DNA of 55,180 nt from Betaproteobacteria bacterium (GTDB lineage: Bacteria; Pseudomonadota; Gammaproteobacteria; Burkholderiales; Methylophilaceae): NCBI GenBank assembly GCA_022599515.1, contig JAHZMC010000087.1, positions 1 to 55,180 of the forward strand, read 5' to 3'. Below the pieces are notes generated by a model. The model saw only the letters and a program-made list of their open reading frames with translations. It searched no databases and was not told the DNA's origin. Shown piece by piece: positions 28,323-39,060 of the stretch (its first letter is position 1; each line of letters begins with the position of its first letter). A program made the position numbers and the translations under genes.

Positions 28323-29366
28323 ATGTTCGGCTCGTTAAACAACTATTTTTCAAATGATTTAGCCATTGATTTAGGCACAGCAAATACACTCATTTTCTCA
28401 CGCAATAGAGGCATCGTATTGAACGAACCCTCTGTTGTTGCTATCCGCATTGAAGGCGGCGGCAATGGTAAAAAAATATTGTTGGCGGTCGGCACTGAAG
28501 CTAAGGGGATGTTGGGTCGTTCGCCAGCCAATATTCAAGCCATTCGCCCAATGAAGGACGGCGTGATTGCCGACTTCACTGTAACTGAACAAATGTTGAA
28601 ATTTTTTATTCGCAAAGCACGTGATACTCGCTGGTTTTCACCAAGCCCGCGCATCATCATTTGCGTACCCGTTGGCTCAACCCAAGTTGAACGCCGCGCT
28701 ATTAAAGAATCTGCTGAGCGTGCTGGTGCAAAACAAGTATTCTTAATTGAAGAGCCGATGGCTGCAGCGATTGGTGCAGAAATGCCAGTTGCGGAAGCAA
28801 CGGGTTCTATGGTGGTTGATATTGGTGGCGGCACAACAGAAGTTGGCGTGATTTCAATGGGCGGTATCGTTTATGCCAAATCTGAGCGTGTTGGTGGCGA
28901 TAAGTTTGACCAAGCGATTATTGATTACATTCGTCGCAACTACGGCATGCAAATATCGGAACCAACAGCAGAAGTGATGAAGAAAAAAATCGGTTCTGCA
29001 TTCCCAGGCTCTGAAGTATTAGAAATGGAAGTAACTGGACGTAACTTGGCTGAAGGCTTGCCGCGTAAATTTACCATTTCTAGTAACGAAATTTTAGAAG
29101 CGCTAACCGATCCGCTTAATTCAATCGTTGGTGCCGTTAAATCCGCTTTAGAGCAAACGCCACCAGAGCTAGGTGCTGATATTGCAGAAAAAGGCATGGT
29201 GATTACGGGTGGCGGCGCGTTATTACGAGATATTGACCGTTTATTAATGGAAGAAACAGGTCTTCCAGTCATTATTGCAGAAGATCCGCTCACTTGCGTT
29301 GCGCGTGGTTGTGGTCGTGCATTAGAAGACATGGATAAATTGGGTGGCGTATTTGCGTATGAGTAA
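28323..29366 (+). CDS. mreB: Rod-shape-determining actin homologue MreB
   Basis: Cytoplasmic actin-like filament protein that guides lateral wall synthesis. 347 residues with the actin-fold nucleotide motifs [13 protein letters not shown] (phosphate 1, about 15), [18 protein letters not shown] (phosphate 2, about 165) and [16 protein letters not shown] (adenosine, about 290). The N-terminal amphipathic segment [11 protein letters not shown] precedes the fold. A good Shine-Dalgarno (AGGAAA) lies 8 nt upstream. It heads a plus-strand run that continues without long gaps to the Gx-type gene near 42 kb. Confidence 0.98.
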   Translation: MFGSLNNYFSNDLAIDLGTANTLIFSRNRGIVLNEPSVVAIRIEGGGNGKKILLAVGTEAKGMLGRSPANIQAIRPMKDGVIADFTVTEQMLKFFIRKARDTRWFSPSPRIIICVPVGSTQVERRAIKESAERAGAKQVFLIEEPMAAAIGAEMPVAEATGSMVVDIGGGTTEVGVISMGGIVYAKSERVGGDKFDQAIIDYIRRNYGMQISEPTAEVMKKKIGSAFPGSEVLEMEVTGRNLAEGLPRKFTISSNEILEALTDPLNSIVGAVKSALEQTPPELGADIAEKGMVITGGGALLRDIDRLLMEETGLPVIIAEDPLTCVARGCGRALEDMDKLGGVFAYE

Positions 29367-29401
29367 TCGTTTCGCATTTCAATTAAATCTACTGCGACGG
29401 T

Positions 29402-30349
29402 ATGCTTAAAGGTGTTCATCAGAAACTAGAGACTCAACAAACTCCAGCTTTTTTCGTCCGCGGCGTAAGCCCTTTTTCTCGCATGGTGCTTTTTTGTGCG
29501 CTGTCCATCATTCTAATGGCGGTGGATGCTAAGTTAAATTACCTCTCTCAAATCCGCCAAGCCTTTATTGGCGGACTCCATCCGGTAGAACGAATCGCTG
29601 ATATTCCTAGTGAATTCATCAGAGAGTTTAAGAAATACTTTTCTGTGCACAATCAGTTAGTGCAAGAAAACTATACCTTAAAACAACAAGCATTTGAAAA
29701 TGCCATTAAGTTACAGCGCCTTAATACTTTAGAATCCGAGAATACCCATTTACGCAGCTTTTTAGGCGGCGACATGCCGATTCATCCTAGGGCGGTATTA
29801 GGTGACATCTCGCACACAGGTAGAGATCCGTTTAGAAATGTCGTTATTGTTAATCGTGGCAGTCAGCATAACATTCAGGCAGGGCAAGCTGTTGTTGATG
29901 CAAAAGGGGTCTTAGGTCAAGTGACCCGCATTTACCCATTCAGCAGTGAAGTCACTTTAATTACAGATAAAAATTTATCGATTCCCGTTCAGGTTGAGCG
30001 CAATCAATTACGTGCGATTGCTTTTGGGCAAAGTGGCAATACGCTGGATATTCCTTACTTACCGTCAGATGTAGACATTAAGATTGGTGATAAGCTAGTC
30101 ACTTCTGGGATTGATGGCATATATCCAGCAGGCCTAGCCGTCGCAACAGTGACCAAAATCAATCAAGACCCTATGTCCCCTTTTGCAAAAATTATTAGCA
30201 CGCCAACTGCGCAAGTAAGCCATCATTTGCAATTGTTAATTTTAGAATTGCCTGAGTTAAAAGAAGTTGAACGAAATCCAGAGGAGACTGACGACGACGA
30301 ACCGACCACAACGACTGTAAAAGAGGCCAAACCAGATGCGCGCACCTAG
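29402..30349 (+). CDS. mreC: Rod-shape-determining protein MreC
   Basis: Bitopic protein of the elongasome, 315 residues: a TM helix at about 27-45 (MVLFCALSIILMAVD), a coiled coil (about 75-110, LVQENYTLKQQAFENAIKLQ) and two periplasmic beta-barrel domains (VVIVNRGSQHNIQAGQAVVDAKG and VTSGIDGIYPAGLAVATV). The C-terminus is acidic with Thr repeats. Its 3' end overlaps mreD by 14 nt. Confidence 0.96.
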   Translation: MLKGVHQKLETQQTPAFFVRGVSPFSRMVLFCALSIILMAVDAKLNYLSQIRQAFIGGLHPVERIADIPSEFIREFKKYFSVHNQLVQENYTLKQQAFENAIKLQRLNTLESENTHLRSFLGGDMPIHPRAVLGDISHTGRDPFRNVVIVNRGSQHNIQAGQAVVDAKGVLGQVTRIYPFSSEVTLITDKNLSIPVQVERNQLRAIAFGQSGNTLDIPYLPSDVDIKIGDKLVTSGIDGIYPAGLAVATVTKINQDPMSPFAKIISTPTAQVSHHLQLLILELPELKEVERNPEETDDDEPTTTTVKEAKPDART

Positions 30350-30821
30350 TCTATTATCAGTTTACGGCACGTTATTTTTAGCTTTACTTTTTCAACTTTT
30401 CCCATGGACTGGTGAAGGCGTTATTTTGCGTCCTGACTTTATGTTAGTTGTCTTAATTTACTGGTTATTCCGTGCACCTTATTTGTGTAATATTGGTACA
30501 GCGTGGGTAGCTGGTGTACTAGTGGATTTAGCAACAGGCAGCCTATTAGGGCAATACGCCTTAGCATTTACATTAACAGCTTATATTGCACTCTTCTTTC
30601 AGCGCCGACTCGTTTTATTCAGCTCGTTCCAGTTATTATTTTTTACATTTGGTTTGTTAATTTTCACACGTTTGACTATTTTAGTGCTGAAATTATTTTC
30701 AGGTAATGAGATTCCAAATATGCATTACTTTTGGCCCGTTATCTCTGGCGTCTTGCTGTTACAACTGATGCGCTTCTTTCTGGGGCCAATTACGCAATCA
30801 ACATCCAACAAGGCTAACTAA
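30336..30821 (+). CDS. mreD: Rod-shape-determining protein MreD
   Basis: Polytopic inner-membrane protein of the elongasome, 161 residues with about five hydrophobic segments. The pattern RPDFMLVVLIYWLFRAP, then GVLVDLATGSLLGQYALAFTLTAY, is the usual MreD signature. It overlaps mreC and is followed 6 nt later by mrdA. Confidence 0.93.
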   Translation: MRAPSLLSVYGTLFLALLFQLFPWTGEGVILRPDFMLVVLIYWLFRAPYLCNIGTAWVAGVLVDLATGSLLGQYALAFTLTAYIALFFQRRLVLFSSFQLLFFTFGLLIFTRLTILVLKLFSGNEIPNMHYFWPVISGVLLLQLMRFFLGPITQSTSNKAN

Positions 30822-30827
30822 ACCCAA

Positions 30828-32756
30828 ATGCGCCGTCGGCCAGAATTAAAGGATTACCAAAATGAATTGCGTCATTTCAAGCTGCGTTTAGCCGTGCTTG
30901 GGTTGATTGTGATCATTGGCTTTAGCATCCTCATCATGCGTTTTTACTTCCTGCAAGTGGCGCGCTATGATCACTATCATGCCCTTGCGGAAAATAATCG
31001 CATTTCTGTTATTCCTGTTGCGCCAACGCGTGGCATTATTACGGACAGAAATGGCACCACCATCGCGCATAACTTTTTTGTTTATGCCTTGGAAATCACA
31101 CCATCAAAAGTGGATGACTTAGATGAAACAATTGCTGAAATTAGTAAACTTGTCGGTATATCCAGCAGTGATATCAAACGATTTAACAAACTAAAACAGC
31201 GCACACATGAATTTGAATCTATTCCCATCCGCACACACTTAAATGAAGTTGAAGCAGCCAAATTTGCTGCCAATCGCTTTCGATTTCCCGGCGTTGAAAT
31301 CAAATCAAGATTGTTTCGGCATTATCCAAATGGAAAATTAGGCGCCCATATTGTCGGTTACATCGGCCGCATCAATGACAGCGACTTAGCTAACTTAAAA
31401 GAGTCTAATAACCTTTCTAACTATAAAGGTTCTGACCATATCGGCAAAAGCGGTATCGAACAGTATTATGAGAAAAAGCTACATGGCACCACGGGCTTTC
31501 AGCAAGTAGAAATTAACGCCGACGGTAAAGCCGTACGCGTTCTTTCAAGCAAGGCGCCGACGTCAGGCAATAATTTAGCGCTTTCTATCGATCTTAAATT
31601 ACAAGAAATTGCTGAAAATGGCTTTGGCGATAGACGTGGCGCTTTAGTCGCTATTCAACCCAAAACAGGAGAAGTGCTCGCGTTAGTCAGCATGCCAACT
31701 TTCGATCCCAACTTGTTTGTCGGCGGCATTGATACCAAAAATTGGCGACGTTTAAATGAATCCATAGACAAACCATTAATCAACCGCCCATTACGCGGCA
31801 TTTATCCACCAGGCTCAACATTCAAACCATTTGTTGCATTAGCTGGACTTGAAGCAGGCAAACGTCTACCGCCATTTAGAATGCAAGACCCAGGCTATTT
31901 CACCTTACCAAACAGCTCTCACCGTTATCGCGATTGGAAAGTGGGTGGTCATGGTTTTGTCGATATGGCGCGTGCAATTACTATCTCTTGTGATACTTTT
32001 TTTTATGGGCTCGCCATTGAGCTGGGCATTGAAAAAATGACCTCATTTATACGTCATTTTGGCTTTGGTGAAAAAAGTGGCATTGATATTAATGGTGAAA
32101 ACAGCGGTTTATTACCAACACCAGAATGGAAACAACGCCGCTTCAAACAACCTTGGTATGTTGGCGAAACTGTGATTGTTGGCATTGGGCAAGGCTATAC
32201 CTTAGTCACACCAATGCAACTTGCCTATGCGACCGCCGTCCTTGCTAACAAAGGTACGGCCATGAAGCCGCACTTAGTCACCGCAATTACTGATGTCAAA
32301 ACCGCTCAGACTACGATGATAAAACCAATTTTATCTGACCAAATCGCGCTTACTGAAAGCAATTTAGAGATTGTCACGAACGCAATGATTGACGTGACGT
32401 TACCAGGTGGCACCGCTTCACAAGTTGGCCGTGATGCTGGATATAGTATCGCGGCAAAAACAGGCACTGCGCAAGTGATTGGTATCAAACAAAATGAAAA
32501 GTACGATGAAAAAAACATTGATGCGCGGCATAGAGACCACGCGTTATTTATCGCCTATGCACCAGCAGATGATCCGACCATTGCAATTGCAGCGATTGTT
32601 GAAAATGGGGGGCACGGCGGCTCAGCTGCAGGCCCTATTGTAAGACAAGTCATGGATTACTACTTACTTGGCAAAGAACCACCTGAGCCAACAACAAAAA
32701 CGCCACCCATTAAAAAAGCAAGCAACGTGATAGCACCAGAGGCTGTGCATGATTAA
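30828..32756 (+). CDS. mrdA: Penicillin-binding protein 2 (elongation transpeptidase)
   Basis: Class-B PBP that cross-links lateral wall peptidoglycan with RodA. 642 residues: one TM helix (about 22-42), a pedestal domain starting VAPTRGIITDRNGT, and the transpeptidase domain with Ser330 in GSTFKPFVAL (SxxK), SCDTFFYGLAIE (SxN-like region) and AAKTGTAQV (KTG). The tail is Pro/Thr-rich. The stop overlaps the rodA start by 8 nt. Confidence 0.97.
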   Translation: MRRRPELKDYQNELRHFKLRLAVLGLIVIIGFSILIMRFYFLQVARYDHYHALAENNRISVIPVAPTRGIITDRNGTTIAHNFFVYALEITPSKVDDLDETIAEISKLVGISSSDIKRFNKLKQRTHEFESIPIRTHLNEVEAAKFAANRFRFPGVEIKSRLFRHYPNGKLGAHIVGYIGRINDSDLANLKESNNLSNYKGSDHIGKSGIEQYYEKKLHGTTGFQQVEINADGKAVRVLSSKAPTSGNNLALSIDLKLQEIAENGFGDRRGALVAIQPKTGEVLALVSMPTFDPNLFVGGIDTKNWRRLNESIDKPLINRPLRGIYPPGSTFKPFVALAGLEAGKRLPPFRMQDPGYFTLPNSSHRYRDWKVGGHGFVDMARAITISCDTFFYGLAIELGIEKMTSFIRHFGFGEKSGIDINGENSGLLPTPEWKQRRFKQPWYVGETVIVGIGQGYTLVTPMQLAYATAVLANKGTAMKPHLVTAITDVKTAQTTMIKPILSDQIALTESNLEIVTNAMIDVTLPGGTASQVGRDAGYSIAAKTGTAQVIGIKQNEKYDEKNIDARHRDHALFIAYAPADDPTIAIAAIVENGGHGGSAAGPIVRQVMDYYLLGKEPPEPTTKTPPIKKASNVIAPEAVHD

Positions 32757-33846
32757 TCAACTTTTTCATATTTTATCCAAGCACATCGACTCAATCTTGA
32801 TGAGTTGTATTTTGTTTACCATGCTAGTTGGCTTATTCGTTCTGTATAGCGCGGCTGGAGAAGACCTCGGCAGAATTAATGCCCAGCTAGCTAATATCGC
32901 AATCGCCTTGGTCATTATGTGGGTTGTATCTAATATACAACCACAACTCATGGAACGCATATCGCCCATCCTGTATCTCTTTGGCATCACATTATTATTA
33001 TGCGTTGCGATTTTTGGTGACGTCAGTCATGGCGCAAGAAGGTGGTTAGATTTGGGTGTCATGAAAATCCAACCATCAGAACTCATGCGTATTGCAATGC
33101 CTATGATGCTGGCTTGGTTCTTTTCTCAACGAGAAGCAACCTTGCGCCTACTTGATTTTGTCATTGCTTTTTTTATCCTAATTGCGCCCGTGCTGTTCAT
33201 TTTAAAACAACCCGATTTAGGCACCTCTTTATTAGTCGCCGCTTCTGGCTGCTTTGTCATTTTCTTAGCAGGGTTAAGCTGGCGCATTATTATCGTCAGC
33301 ATCGTGTCGGTTGGCGCACTTATCCCTGTTTTTTGGTCTATGCTGCATGATTATCAAAGAAGGCGTGTGCACATTCTAATGGATCCAACACAAGACCCAT
33401 TAGGTGCTGGCTACCATATTATTCAATCCAGTATTGCACAAGGCTCAGGCGGTCTCACAGGTAAAGGTTGGTTGAATGGCACGCAATCTCAACTTGATTT
33501 CTTGCCTGAGCGCACCACCGATTTCATTTTTTCAGTCTTTAGTGAAGAGTTTGGCATGGTTGGCAATTTACTGTTATTGTTACTTTTCAGCTTAATTATT
33601 GCGCGCGGCATTTATATTGCGTCGCAAGCAAAAAGCACCTTTTCTCGCTTATTAGCGGGCAGCATTATTATGACTTTCTTTATTTACATCTTTGTTAATA
33701 TCGGCATGGTCAGTGGCATCCTACCTGTCGTTGGCGTACCATTACCCTTAATTAGCTACGGCGGCACATCAATGGTCACCATATTGCTTGGTTTTGGCAT
33801 ACTGATGAGCATACATACGCATAAAAATTTAGTCGCATCGGGATAA
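32749..33846 (+). CDS. rodA: Peptidoglycan glycosyltransferase RodA
   Basis: SEDS-family lipid II polymerase that works with PBP2. 365 residues with about ten TM segments. Family motifs include SHGARRWLDLGVMKIQPSE (about 90), LKQPDLGTSLLVAASG, QSSIAQGSGGLTGKGWLNGT, LPERTTDFIFSVFSEEFG with the catalytic-region Asp, and GVPLPLISYGGTSM near the end. Overlap with mrdA implies coupled expression. Also called mrdB. Confidence 0.97.
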   Translation: MINQLFHILSKHIDSILMSCILFTMLVGLFVLYSAAGEDLGRINAQLANIAIALVIMWVVSNIQPQLMERISPILYLFGITLLLCVAIFGDVSHGARRWLDLGVMKIQPSELMRIAMPMMLAWFFSQREATLRLLDFVIAFFILIAPVLFILKQPDLGTSLLVAASGCFVIFLAGLSWRIIIVSIVSVGALIPVFWSMLHDYQRRRVHILMDPTQDPLGAGYHIIQSSIAQGSGGLTGKGWLNGTQSQLDFLPERTTDFIFSVFSEEFGMVGNLLLLLLFSLIIARGIYIASQAKSTFSRLLAGSIIMTFFIYIFVNIGMVSGILPVVGVPLPLISYGGTSMVTILLGFGILMSIHTHKNLVASG

Positions 33847-33851
33847 AATGA

Positions 33852-34709
33852 ATGATTAAAAAATCGTCTCTTTTTGTTATTATTAGCTGCTTAATACTAG
33901 CATCATGTGGTGGCAGCCCTACCGTCAAGCCCAGCAAACCAACTAGCAATAATTCCAGTAATAACGGCGGCTACTACGGCAATGATGGACCACATGAAAC
34001 CACGCCTGACAATTTAGATAGTATTCCCGATGCCGTTCCTAAAGTTGAAGCTTTACATAAATATTCCACAAAACCTTATATTGCCCTAGGTAAAAAATAT
34101 TACCCGCTTGAAACAGCAAAAAACTACAAAAAGAGAGGCGTTGCATCGTGGTATGGCAAAATGTTCCACGGAAAAAAAACAGCCAGTGGTGAGACTTATG
34201 ATATGTACAGTATGACGGCAGCACATACTTTGCTGCCACTACCAAGCTACGTCAAAGTAACCAATGTTGAAAATGGCCGCTCGGTAATTGTCCGCGTAAA
34301 TGATCGAGGGCCTTTTAAGCATGAAAGAGAAATTGATTTATCTTATGCAGCGGCCTACAAATTACGCTTAATTGAAAAAGGCAGTGGCCTAGTTGAGGTC
34401 GAAACGATTGATCCCACACAATATACACCTCCGCAAGCAACTGCAAAAGCATCACCTACACCGCAAACTACAACCACGCCGCAGCACTATGTGCAAGCAG
34501 GCGCTTTTGGCGATGAAAACAATGCCATTGCATTGCAAAATCGCATCCAAGGATTGGACATTGAAGAAGTAGCGAGAATTAATCGCATGTATAATAATGG
34601 TTTATATCGACTAACTGTTGGCCCTTATCAAACAAAAGAGCAAGCAGAGAAAATAGCAAAAACCATTCTTAATAGATTAAACATTTCCCCCATTATCACC
34701 ACTAAATAA
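33852..34709 (+). CDS. rlpA: Septal ring lytic transglycosylase RlpA (lipoprotein)
   Basis: 285 residues. Lipoprotein signal with LILASC (Cys19), a low-complexity Ser/Asn/Gly linker, then a double-psi beta-barrel domain (GVASWYGKMFHGKKTASGE at about 95; VIVRVNDRGPF and EIDLSYAAA). In active RlpA the catalytic Asp is in the NDRGP motif, present here. A C-terminal SPOR domain (HYVQAGAFGDENNAIALQNR, about 215-283) targets denuded glycans at the division site. It lies 5 nt after rodA and 9 nt before dacA. Confidence 0.95.
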   Translation: MIKKSSLFVIISCLILASCGGSPTVKPSKPTSNNSSNNGGYYGNDGPHETTPDNLDSIPDAVPKVEALHKYSTKPYIALGKKYYPLETAKNYKKRGVASWYGKMFHGKKTASGETYDMYSMTAAHTLLPLPSYVKVTNVENGRSVIVRVNDRGPFKHEREIDLSYAAAYKLRLIEKGSGLVEVETIDPTQYTPPQATAKASPTPQTTTTPQHYVQAGAFGDENNAIALQNRIQGLDIEEVARINRMYNNGLYRLTVGPYQTKEQAEKIAKTILNRLNISPIITTK

Positions 34710-34718
34710 CAGAAAATT

Positions 34719-35849
34719 ATGCCTCAAAAATTGATTACCTTTATTGCTCTAGTCTTACTGCCATTAACCAGCTTAGCTGCAGATGTACCACCGCCATCTT
34801 TAGATGTAAATGCTTATTTATTAAGAGATTTTAACAGCGACACCACGATTGCCGCCCACAATAGTGAGGCAAAATTAAAACCTGCCTCGCTAACTAAAAT
34901 AATGACAGCTTATATCGTATTTGATGCGCTGAAAGAAGGGCATTTGACCTTAGACAAAACGGTGCCTGTTAGCAAAAAAGCATGGCAAGCTGAGGGCTCA
35001 AGAATGTTTATCGAACCTTTAAAAAAGGTCACTGTTGATGAGTTGTTGCATGGCCTGATTATTCAATCTGGCAACGATGCAGCTATCGCTTTGGCTGAAG
35101 CGGTGGCTGGAAGTGAAGAACAGTTTGCCATCATGATGAATCAGCAAGCCAAACGACTCGGTATGCGCCAGTCTCACTACATGAATGCGACAGGCTTGCC
35201 TGATGACAATCATTACACCACTGCTAGTGATTTAGCGCTGATGGCAGAAGCACTTATCCGAGATTTTCCAAAAGATTACGACCGTTTATACAAGCAAAAA
35301 GAGTACACCTACAATAAAATCACGCAGCTGAATCGCAACCGCCTATTGTGGCTAGATTCCAACGTAGATGGGGTCAAAACAGGTCATACAGAAGCCGCTG
35401 GTTATTGTTTAGTTTCTTCAGCCAAGCGTGATAAAACACGTCTCATTGCGATTGTGTTAGGTGCCAAAAGTGAATCAATGCGTGCATCTGAGAGCCAACG
35501 CCTACTCAATTATGGCTTCCAATTTTATGAATCAATATTGGTCTATCGCCGTGCTCAGGCCATTTCTAAGATACAGGTATATAAAGGCTCTGAAAAAACA
35601 GTCACCGCTTCAGTACCAGAAGACTTATATTTTTCTTTACCAAAAGGTGACTATGCCCAAGTCAAAGCAACAATGACTGCAAAACAACCATTAATTGCAC
35701 CAATTAAAGCAGGTCAAATCATTGGCAAGATGACGTTCACATTGGATAATAAAGTCATCCGTGAACAGACATTGGTTGCTACAACAACTGTTAGCGAAGC
35801 TGGTTTTTTTGGCAAAATCATTGATAGCATCAAACTGCTAATTAAATAA
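34719..35849 (+). CDS. dacA: D-alanyl-D-alanine carboxypeptidase (PBP5/6 type)
   Basis: Trims the terminal D-Ala of peptidoglycan stems. 376 residues with a signal peptide (cut near LTSLAADV). All three active-site motifs are present: SLTK with Ser57, SGN at 117-119 (IQSGNDAA), and KTG at 220-222 (VDGVKTGHTEAAGY). The C-terminal beta-domain and an amphipathic end (GFFGKIIDSIKLLIK) for membrane attachment follow. The stop is adjacent to the ybeD start. Confidence 0.97.
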   Translation: MPQKLITFIALVLLPLTSLAADVPPPSLDVNAYLLRDFNSDTTIAAHNSEAKLKPASLTKIMTAYIVFDALKEGHLTLDKTVPVSKKAWQAEGSRMFIEPLKKVTVDELLHGLIIQSGNDAAIALAEAVAGSEEQFAIMMNQQAKRLGMRQSHYMNATGLPDDNHYTTASDLALMAEALIRDFPKDYDRLYKQKEYTYNKITQLNRNRLLWLDSNVDGVKTGHTEAAGYCLVSSAKRDKTRLIAIVLGAKSESMRASESQRLLNYGFQFYESILVYRRAQAISKIQVYKGSEKTVTASVPEDLYFSLPKGDYAQVKATMTAKQPLIAPIKAGQIIGKMTFTLDNKVIREQTLVATTTVSEAGFFGKIIDSIKLLIK

Positions 35850-36133
35850 TGGCAAATGACATCCATACAGACTCAGCAGAAACCTTAATCGAATTTCCAT
35901 GTGATTTTCCGATTAAGGTAATGGGCAAAACAGACGCTGATTTTAGTGCTGAAGTTATACACACTATTCAGCAATATGAACCGAAGTTTGATGCTAGTAA
36001 GATAGAGATGAAAGCTAGCGCTAAAGGCAACTATACCAGCCTGACTTGCACCTGCTACGTCGAATCAAAACAACAACTCGATGATATCTATCGTGCGCTA
36101 ACCAGCCACCCGCTGGTTAAGTACGTGCTTTAA
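35849..36133 (+). CDS. ybeD: DUF493 family protein YbeD
   Basis: A 94-residue cytosolic ACT-like protein with the family text LIEFPCDFPIKVMGKTD and NYTSLTCTCYVESKQQLDDIYRAL, ending in LVKYVL. Its position between dacA and lipB is conserved in proteobacteria. Its role is not firmly established; a link to lipoate metabolism is suggested only by context. Confidence 0.93.
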   Translation: MANDIHTDSAETLIEFPCDFPIKVMGKTDADFSAEVIHTIQQYEPKFDASKIEMKASAKGNYTSLTCTCYVESKQQLDDIYRALTSHPLVKYVL

Positions 36134-36142
36134 CTATTAAAG

Positions 36143-36748
36143 ATGCCGCTTATTACGCGTAATCTTGGGCGAACAGACTATCAAACAACGCTTGCAGCCA
36201 TGCAAGCGTTCACCAATAACCGCACAACAGAAACTGACGATGAACTGTGGTTAACGGAGCATGATAGCGTTTACACGTTAGGATTAAATCGCAACAATGT
36301 CAGACTGCCGCAAAATGATATTCCTGTTGTTAATGTCGATCGTGGTGGCAAAATAACCTATCATGGCTTAGGCCAAGTGATTATTTATTTGCTGATTGAT
36401 TTGGATAGACGCCAACTTAAAGTGCGTGAGTTAGTCAACATTATCGAAGGCAGTATTGTTGAATTATTGGCAAGCTATAACATCAAAGCTACTACGCAAC
36501 ACAATGCACCTGGCGTTTATATCAACAATAAAAAAATCGCATCGGTTGGGTTAAGATTAAAAAGAAACCGCTGTTATCATGGGCTGAGTTTAAATGTGGA
36601 TATGGATTTAAGTCCTTTTTCAGCGATTGACCCTTGTGGTTATGTTGGTTTAAAAATGACGCAAACAAAAGACTGGAATATTCAAGAAACACCTAAAATG
36701 ATAGGTGAAGCTTTACTCACTAGATTAGAGAATAAATTATCCAAATGA
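36143..36748 (+). CDS. lipB: Octanoyl-ACP:protein N-octanoyltransferase
   Basis: Moves octanoate from ACP to lipoyl domains, the first step of lipoate assembly. 201 residues. The substrate motif [14 protein letters not shown] is at 66-78, catalytic Lys131 in [10 protein letters not shown] and catalytic Cys165 in IDPCGYVGL. The stop overlaps the lipA start by 4 nt (ATGA), linking it to the sulfur-insertion enzyme. Confidence 0.97.
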   Translation: MPLITRNLGRTDYQTTLAAMQAFTNNRTTETDDELWLTEHDSVYTLGLNRNNVRLPQNDIPVVNVDRGGKITYHGLGQVIIYLLIDLDRRQLKVRELVNIIEGSIVELLASYNIKATTQHNAPGVYINNKKIASVGLRLKRNRCYHGLSLNVDMDLSPFSAIDPCGYVGLKMTQTKDWNIQETPKMIGEALLTRLENKLSK

Positions 36749-37731
36749 GCAAACCAACTAACATACCAACTGCTGAAAATGCATCAATAAGACCACCGAA
36801 AAAAATTGCTGGTGTGAAAGAAATTGATGCGGCAAAAACATCCCGCATTCCGATTAAGATTATTCCGCAACCGACATTACGTAAGCCTGAATGGATACGG
36901 ATGAAGATGCCTAATAGCCAGCGTTTTCAAGAAATCAAACAAGCGCTACGCAATAATAATCTACATACCGTTTGCGAAGAGGCTAGCTGTCCCAATATTG
37001 GCGAATGCTTTAGTGGCGGCACTGCTACTTTTATGATTTTGGGTGATATTTGTACCCGTCGCTGTCCATTTTGTGATGTTGCGCACGGCAAACCGTTGCC
37101 GCCCGATGTGAACGAGCCTGCTAACTTAGCAAAAACCATCGCAGAGATGCAATTAAATTATGTGGTCATCACTAGTGTTGATCGTGATGATTTGCCAGAT
37201 GGTGGCGCGCAGCACTTTGTTGATTGCATAAAAGCTATTCGTGAGGCTTCACCTGCCATAAAAATTGAAGTACTAGTGCCAGATTTCCGTGGCCGTTTAG
37301 ATGTTGCCTTAGCCATTTTAAAAGCAGCGCCACCCGATGTCATGAATCACAACTTAGAAACCATTCCGCGCCTTTATAAACAAGCGCGCCCCGGTTCTGA
37401 TTATCAAAACTCACTCAACCTACTTAAACAATTTAATGAACTATATCCCGAGATTCCTACCAAATCTGGGTTAATGTTAGGCCTAGGCGAAACAGATGAT
37501 GAAATATTGGAAGTAATGAAAGACTTGCGCGCGCATCATGTGACCATGCTTACCCTAGGCCAATATTTGCAACCTAGCGTGCATCATCTGCCTGTCATGC
37601 GCTATGTGGAACCAGCCACATTTGATGCATTAAAAGAAAAAGCTGATGCCATGGGCTTTAATAATGCAGCCAGTGGCCCCATGGTAAGAAGTAGCTATCA
37701 TGCCGATTTACAGGCAGGTCATGTTATTTAA
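36745..37731 (+). CDS. lipA: Lipoyl synthase
   Basis: Radical-SAM enzyme that inserts two sulfurs into octanoyl chains. 328 residues. The auxiliary-cluster cysteines are in [16 protein letters not shown] (about 78-93), and the radical SAM CxxxCxxC is in [15 protein letters not shown] (about 105). The terminal conserved serine is in [11 protein letters not shown]. There is an N-terminal extension of about 40 residues of low conservation. Confidence 0.98.
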   Translation: MSKPTNIPTAENASIRPPKKIAGVKEIDAAKTSRIPIKIIPQPTLRKPEWIRMKMPNSQRFQEIKQALRNNNLHTVCEEASCPNIGECFSGGTATFMILGDICTRRCPFCDVAHGKPLPPDVNEPANLAKTIAEMQLNYVVITSVDRDDLPDGGAQHFVDCIKAIREASPAIKIEVLVPDFRGRLDVALAILKAAPPDVMNHNLETIPRLYKQARPGSDYQNSLNLLKQFNELYPEIPTKSGLMLGLGETDDEILEVMKDLRAHHVTMLTLGQYLQPSVHHLPVMRYVEPATFDALKEKADAMGFNNAASGPMVRSSYHADLQAGHVI

Positions 37732-37752
37732 TCTACTTTAGTGAGAATACGA

Positions 37753-39060
37753 ATGGTCCCACATTTAACAACAGCATTGAGCGGTCCCCTTTTAGATTTA
37801 GAAAAACGCATGTTGGCATCCATGCCCGACATTGAACACTGGTTCCGCACACAATGGTTAGAGCACAGCTCGCCATTCTATGCCTCTGTCGATTTACGTA
37901 ATAGCGGGTTTAAATTAGCACCAGTCGATACTAATTTGTTTCCAGCTGGCTTTAATAACTTGAATCCTGAGTTTCTTAGCTTAAGTGTACAAGCGGCGAT
38001 GGTCGCTGTTGAAAAAATATGCCCTGAAGCCCATCGTTTACTGATTATTCCAGAAAACCATACCCGCAATACTTATTACCTACAAAATGTCATCGCATTA
38101 AGTCATCTGCTAAAAGCGGCGGGTTTAGATGTCAGAATTGGCAGTATTTCACCTGAAATTACCGAACCAACTACACTCGCAGCACAAGAAAGCAATACGC
38201 TATTGCTTGAGCCAATTGTCCGCGAAGGTAATCGTATTAAACTAAAAAACGCAACGCTAGGCGATTTTGATAGCTGCGCAATTTTGCTCAATAATGATTT
38301 ATCAGGCGGCATTCCTGATATCTTAAAAAACCTAGAGCAAGACCTGATTCCACCGCTACATGCGGGATGGCATACACGCCGTAAAACTAATCATTTTGCT
38401 GCTTATAATCAAGTTATCGCCGAGTTTGCTGACATGTTGAAGATTGATCAGTGGTTACTGAACCCTTATTTTGAAAGTTGTGAGGGGATTGATTTTAACT
38501 CAGGCACAGGTGAAGAATGTTTAGCCATCAAAGTAGAGTCATTGCTCAAAAGAATACAAAAAAAATATGATGCGTATGGTATTGAACAAGTGCCGTATGT
38601 GATTATCAAGGCTAACGCAGGCACTTATGGTATGGGTATTATGTCGGTAAAATCAGCGGATGAGGTCCGCGGACTCAACCGTAAAAAACGCAATAAAATG
38701 TCAGTAATTAAAGAGGGGCAACAAGTCACCGAAGTCATCATTCAAGAAGGTGTATATACCTTTGAAAGCATTGATGGCGCAGTAGCAGAACCTGTGGTCT
38801 ATATGATGGATCACTTTGTGATTGGCGGCTTTTACCGCGTGCATACCAGCCGTGATGCTGATGAAAACTTAAATGCGCCAGGCGCACACTTTGCGCCGTT
38901 AGCTTTTGAAAAGCCTTGTACTCTGCCAGATTGTACTGATGCGCCAGACACTATCCCTAATCGTTTTTATGCCTATGGCGTGGTGGCGAGATTAGCTTTA
39001 TTAGCAGCTGCCATTGAGCTAGAAAACGCTGATCCTATGCGTGAATCACTTGCCGCATGA
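37753..39060 (+). CDS. gshA: Glutamate-cysteine ligase, Acidithiobacillus-type GshA
   Basis: First enzyme of glutathione synthesis, from the family seen in A. ferrooxidans and many betaproteobacteria (PF08886-like) rather than the E. coli type. From the ATG at 37753 it has 435 residues; GAGA 8 nt upstream supports this over a GTG at 37741. Conserved blocks: VDLRNSGFKLAPVDTNLFPAGFNNL (about 45), PENHTRNTYYLQN, GWHTRRKTNHFAAYN, VIIKANAGTYGMGIM and IGGFYRVHTS. The stop overlaps the gshB start by 4 nt. Confidence 0.94.
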   Translation: MVPHLTTALSGPLLDLEKRMLASMPDIEHWFRTQWLEHSSPFYASVDLRNSGFKLAPVDTNLFPAGFNNLNPEFLSLSVQAAMVAVEKICPEAHRLLIIPENHTRNTYYLQNVIALSHLLKAAGLDVRIGSISPEITEPTTLAAQESNTLLLEPIVREGNRIKLKNATLGDFDSCAILLNNDLSGGIPDILKNLEQDLIPPLHAGWHTRRKTNHFAAYNQVIAEFADMLKIDQWLLNPYFESCEGIDFNSGTGEECLAIKVESLLKRIQKKYDAYGIEQVPYVIIKANAGTYGMGIMSVKSADEVRGLNRKKRNKMSVIKEGQQVTEVIIQEGVYTFESIDGAVAEPVVYMMDHFVIGGFYRVHTSRDADENLNAPGAHFAPLAFEKPCTLPDCTDAPDTIPNRFYAYGVVARLALLAAAIELENADPMRESLAA